Part shown: one piece after another, positions 43,301-49,300 of the stretch
Layout: each line of letters begins with the position of its first letter
Numbering within the stretch: position 1 is the stretch's first letter
Source: Mytilus galloprovincialis
Lineage: Eukaryota > Mollusca > Bivalvia > Mytilida > Mytilidae
NCBI RefSeq assembly: GCF_965363235.1
Contig: NC_134841.1
Coordinates: 49,435,078-49,499,077 of the forward strand
Reading direction: 5' to 3'
Length of the DNA: 64,000 nucleotides
Notes under the pieces: model-generated
Databases searched by the model: none
Told to the model about the DNA's origin: nothing
The model's input: only the letters and a program-made list of their open reading frames with translations
Position numbers and translations under genes: made by a program

Positions 43301-46300
43301 GATATTTACAGCAAATGATAAACTGAAGATTTCAAAATGACTTTCTTTTATTAGGTCTTTTTTCATTTCTCCAGACTAAGGTTAAAACCAAAATTTGTTT
43401 GATGAAATTTATCATTATTGTACAATTCTAAAAAGAAAAATTAGCTGACCTCAATAATTTCTCCATGAGTTCTACATAATCATCATGAACAGTCTGCAGA
43501 AACTGTATATGGTTGTTACGTTTATGTGGATGGGCAACATGCCAGAATTTTCTCATCAGTTCTGCAATGTGAATGAATTCTTTCCTCTGCCATCTGTCAT
43601 AACCAAACTGTGTCTATATATAGAATGAAAAATACTAGTATAACAATTTTTCACAAAAATAGTTGCAGAGGTTAATGAATTTCTATAATAAAATAAACAT
43701 CACTGTAAATAAACTATTTTCACATCTGAAATCACAGACAGTGAATAACATATACCTGATAATAAGAGAAACTAAAGGCCAAACTCTTTCTACAATGGGA
43801 TAATTGAATTGTATCAAAATTTAACAGTTATATTTATCGTATATAAGACTCCAAAAATTGGGCCCCAACATATTTTTGCAATAAAAATAGAATGTACATG
43901 AATTCAGTTTTCATATAATGATAAGTCACTAAACATGAATATGAAACAAGAACCTACAGTTTTGCTTAACACTAAAATGGGTGCAACAAAAAAAAATTTC
44001 AAAGGTCTAGTAAATGTTCATCTATACAGACAAACCTATTCAGAAATCTTTACATAGGAACATTTAAAAGTTACAAAAGCATGAACAAAGGGTATTCTTT
44101 CCATATTTAAAACCAAAAAGGGCATATGAAACATACCTTACTTTTATCAATATTTTTTTAAAGGCAAATAAGCAGGAAAAAGGGAGAAAGGGTTTTGAAA
44201 TTAAAGTAAATTGAACTAAAGCTTAAGGGACAGAAACCATCAATGACAACCCATTGACACTTCTTCTTTATATAAAATAAAACTGTTTTAAGCAAGAAAA
44301 CATACACTGCAGCCGTGCAAACATTTAAGTAACAAAATTACTGAGGAGACAGATCTGAACATTCAGTCTGGATGAACTAAAGTTTTAGCATTCTAATGGC
44401 TTACCTATCTTAACATTTGGCGATGATTACACATGTCATCAGAAAAGGATCACTTTAATGTCAAATATTAAAATTTGTAAAAGATTTTGTTAACAGCATT
44501 TAATACAAGATCTAATATGGATTGCTATTGTTTTCAAGTGAAGTTAACTGTACTATAAGTTTATAACATACCATAAAGTGTTTTGGTGTGTAATATGGAT
44601 GGCTATTGTTTTCAAGCGAGGCTAACTGTCCAACCAATTCTTCTGCCAAAATCTTAAAGATTAAAAAAAGTAAATGAAAATCTTTTTTTTTCATTTATTT
44701 ATTCAGGGCCTTTTTAGGCTAAGTTTTTCATTTTTTTTACCATTTCATTCTGACAACCTTTGTCTCCAAATTGACTAAATTCCTATAAACTACTTTTGCA
44801 TTGACAATAAAATTGAGAAAGGAAATGGGGAATGTGTCAAAGCGACAACAACCCGACCATAGAGCAGACAACAGCCGAAGGCCACCAATGGGTCTTCAAT
44901 GTAGCGAGAAACTCCTGCATGCGTAGGCGTCCTTCAGCTGGCCCCTTAAAAAATATGTATACTAGTACAGTGATAATGGACGTCATACTAAACTCCGAAT
45001 TATACACAAGAAACAAAAATTAACAAGAATGTGTCCCCAGTACACGAATGCCCCACTCGTACTATCATTTTCTATGTTCAGTGGACCGTGAAATTGGGGT
45101 AAACCCTCTAATTTGGCATTAAAATTAGAAAGATCATATCATAGGGAACATGTATACTAAGTTTGAAGTCGATTGGACTTCAACTTCATCAAAAACTGCC
45201 TTGACCAAAAACTTTAACCTGAAGCGGGACAGACGGACGAACGAACGGACGGACGAACAGACGGACGGACGAACGGACGCACAGACCAGAAAACATAATG
45301 CCCCTCTACTATCGTAGGTGGGGCATAAAAATCATACAAGACTAACAAAGGCCAGAGGCTCCTGACTTGGGACAGGCGCAAAATTGCGGCGGGTTGAAAA
45401 TGTTTATGAGATCTCAACCCTCCCCCTATACCTCTAGCCAATGTAGAAAAGTAAAGGCATAACAATACGCACATTAAAATTCAGTTCAAGAGAAGTCCGA
45501 GTCTATTAAGAATTGAATGCTTCTTTTTGTAACTTTACTGGGGTGTAAAGTGTTGACTGAAGTACATTTTGTATGAAGCGCTTCATTCTTAAAATGTGCA
45601 CACGATCAACGCTTTTACAACCCTATGAAATTACAAAAAGAAGCATTCAATACTTAAAATTACATTTTTTAGCTAGGATCATGAAAACACGATTTGTATC
45701 AAGTTCTTATTTAATTTACCTGTGCACTTTATTGTGGGACCTCGTGTCATCATGAATTATAAATTTTATTGTGTAATGCAATTGACTAAGGAATAACGTG
45801 AGATTGCAGTGTAGCCACTCAAAATAACGTATTATAATGAAACATACATCAAATGTAATTATTAACCCATGAACTTTTCAAACTGCTGGACTAATAAAAT
45901 ATTCCATATTAACTTTGCAATTAACATTACAAAAGTTCCTGAGATCTTTAATGTTCATTGTATTTGTGGTTTTTGACTCAGTGCTGTGTACCCCAGAATA
46001 CCCACATCTCCTTTATTCAAAGTGAAAGCAGTAATTAAACTCCTGAGCACTCACTCTGTTTGGTTCAGCATCTCTCTTGCCATAGGAATTCCTTATATAG
46101 ACTTCATACTGGTAAAAAGTATTGGGACTTAACCTGAATACCCGCCTCAACAATTCAAAGAGGGTTTCTGCAGGAACAATTGATGTCTCATCTTCTACAT
46201 CATCACCAGATTGTGTTCTCATTATCTGTGACTTTAAATCTTTGAACTGTATCCTGTCAAATATATATGTTAAAGTTTCAATTTTGACTCTCTACAATTT

Positions 46301-49300
46301 TAACATAGATTTATATCTGACTTTTAATGTCAAAAATAAAGATATCTAATGTACAATTTTACACATATTTACCCTATGCTGTACAATTATCTTGAAGTTA
46401 CATTAAAAAAAAACCTGTAAAACTTTTGTTTTGTTTTTACAAGCTATTTCACAATATAAACATTTATATAGAGGTATAGGGGGAGGGTTGAGATCTCACA
46501 AACATGTTTAACCCCGCCGCATTTTTGCGCCTGTCCCAAGTCAGGAGCCTCTGGCCTTTGTTATTCTTGTATTATATTAATTTTAGTTTCTTGTGTACAA
46601 TTTGGAAATTAGTATGGCGTTCATTATCACTGGACTAGTATATATTTGTTTAGGGGCCAGCTGAAGGACGCCTCCGGGTGCAGGAATTTCTCGCTACATT
46701 GAAGACCTGTTGGTGACCCTCTGCTGTTGTTTTTTATTTGGTCGGGTTGTTGTCTCTTTGACACATTCCCTATTTTATTTGTATATATATTGAATGCATA
46801 GGCAGTAATCTAACAGAAGCTTAATGAGTTTTGACCAAAAATATGTTACCTTTTATCGACATTTGGCAGGAAAACTGATAATTCTAGTCAATTAGGATCA
46901 GAGTACAACGTTCACAGGCCACATACTGGATTTGAATCACAACCTCAGTCTTGTGTTACAGGCTAGTGAGACAGTATTTTAACACCTTAAACCATTTGGC
47001 CACCAAGGACCTTCATAGATTGAATTTTAATAAAAACAAATGAATGGGTAGGGAATGTTTCCATAAAGGCATAAAAACATTTTTCAATACTGAATTTAAC
47101 TTCATCTTTCAGTTATAGAATTGCTATTTGAAACAGACTGTCAGATGGTTCTTTTTTTGAGTCATTTGGGGTTCTGTTTTTTTTGGTCTTTACCAGATAG
47201 TTTGAACATTTACTTTTAACATTATGATCTAGAAAAAAAATCCCATATCTCTACACATTACTTCAAATCAGTTGATTAAGACTTACCTAATGTTTCCTTG
47301 ACCTGTTGGAGTAAGAGGGGGTGTCTGTGGAGATGGAGGGTCAGGTGCACCCAAGACAGGATATGAGGCACACATGTAGGCATATCTAAACACTCTAAAT
47401 TCCTAAAAATAGAAAACTTCAGTAAAGTGACATAACTCTTGTGAAATTTTGAAAGCATTTGGTATACATTGTCGATATCTTGTTACAAAATTATTCTATG
47501 TTTGATAGTCATTATCTATCCTTTGTTCAAAAAGATAATTTTGATCTTTACAAGGGATGAAATCAATTTTATGTTCAATCATAACATTTCAAAATGTTAT
47601 ATATAATGTTTTCCATTTGCCACTTTAAAATCTAAGACTATGGGTATTTTTATTGTTTGTAGCTCAAAATATAAGTTACGTCACATCATTGAAATTCCAT
47701 TGTTAAGGATGTGAAAAATATAGACTGAACTTAAATTTGCCAGACTGTAATTGGCATATCCAGATGGATCTTGGTGCTTAATAATATGACACTATTACTT
47801 GAATTTGCTGAGAAATTGATGTTATATCACTGAGGTAAACCAGCTACAAGCACATTAAGAGTAGAGGTATAATTATGAAGCAGATATCTTTTCATACTCA
47901 ATATTTCCAGGAAATCTGTCAATGCAGCAGAAAATTGTCAGTTTTATAAAATCTTTTTTATCCAAGGACAGTAATCATATCAGAATTAAGACAACATGAA
48001 TAGGAAAATTACGAGATTTAAACCCAATTTTGATGGAAGAGTGATTTCAGTGGCATTTTTGTTGTTGTTGAAATCATGGCAAACAGGCACAAAGAGGTTG
48101 ACATCACTAACATAGGCCCTTTAGAATTAATGTGCCTTATTTTATTTTTGACAGAGGCAAATATAATACTCAAACCTTTTCATCTAGTTCAGACACCAGC
48201 TGCGAGTTGTCAATGAGGGTTTTAGACATTGCACCTTAAAAAAAAATGATGTATATTCAAAGATATTGCATTATTTTCTCCCTGTCATTGTATTTTAATG
48301 CATAAAATTTCAATAAAAATAAACGAAATCATAACATTAAATAAGTGTTGTATGACTTTTGGTTATCATATGTTCAGCTACTGAAGATTCATTATTATTT
48401 GTTGTATACCAATTTTTGTGGGTTTCGTGGGTACAAGTCAACCGCAAATTCAAATGGTCAAAGAATTACAAATTTTGTATTGCTTTGTTTACACAGATTG
48501 ACAAAACCTGGAAATTAAATCTCAACAAAAAAGCAAGTTTTCCACAATCTACGAAAATTGATATCCAAGAAAATAAATGAATCCACAGTATAGTGTATAC
48601 AATTACTGACTTGATGTAGATGAGAAGAGAAGCTACAGTTCCGCTGTTTAGATTGTAACATATTTTATAAGAGCTTACTCTGCTTATTATCCTTGCTGCT
48701 ACAAATGATTACATTTGCTTATAATACCTGTGAAAGTCATATATGTGTTGAGAATACTGAGGGAGTTATGACATCGTGTTTACCTATTGTATCTAGGGTT
48801 GATGTCAATGTGGCAGAATATATATGATGTTAACGTTAATCTGTATGGTTGTTTCCTTTCTATATTACAATAGTTGATTAAGCCCCGACAATATGAATGT
48901 CAGATCTTGTTACTGGGGAGGGGAGCTGTGTGGGTTCTTTGATTTCGCATATTTTGCTACTTGATAATTGTTTAAATTTTACATTTTCAAACACTAAAAA
49001 AACAAATGAATCAATGAACACTTTAATTTTGTTTGATATCATTCTATGGTTTTCACACTTTAATTGGTACTCCTCTGTAAATCTATTTGTAGTTGTAAAA
49101 GGGGAAACTGTTTCAGGTGTCAATTTTAAATAAAAAAATGTGTTTTTGGTATTTCATATTTTAAGATTACTGACAAAATTGTCTTATTGATGTCTACCAC
49201 CCCTCTTTTTTTTGTAAATAAATTGATTTCTTTACTAACCTTCTTCAATCCCATTATCTCTGCCATCATTTCTAACCTAAAAGGAATTACAAATTTCGTC

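Noticed and set aside
45214..45474. ORF with a VRPFVRPSVRPSVR-type repeat
   Set aside because: It is a translation of the R3 CGGA microsatellite, a well-known kind of spurious protein.
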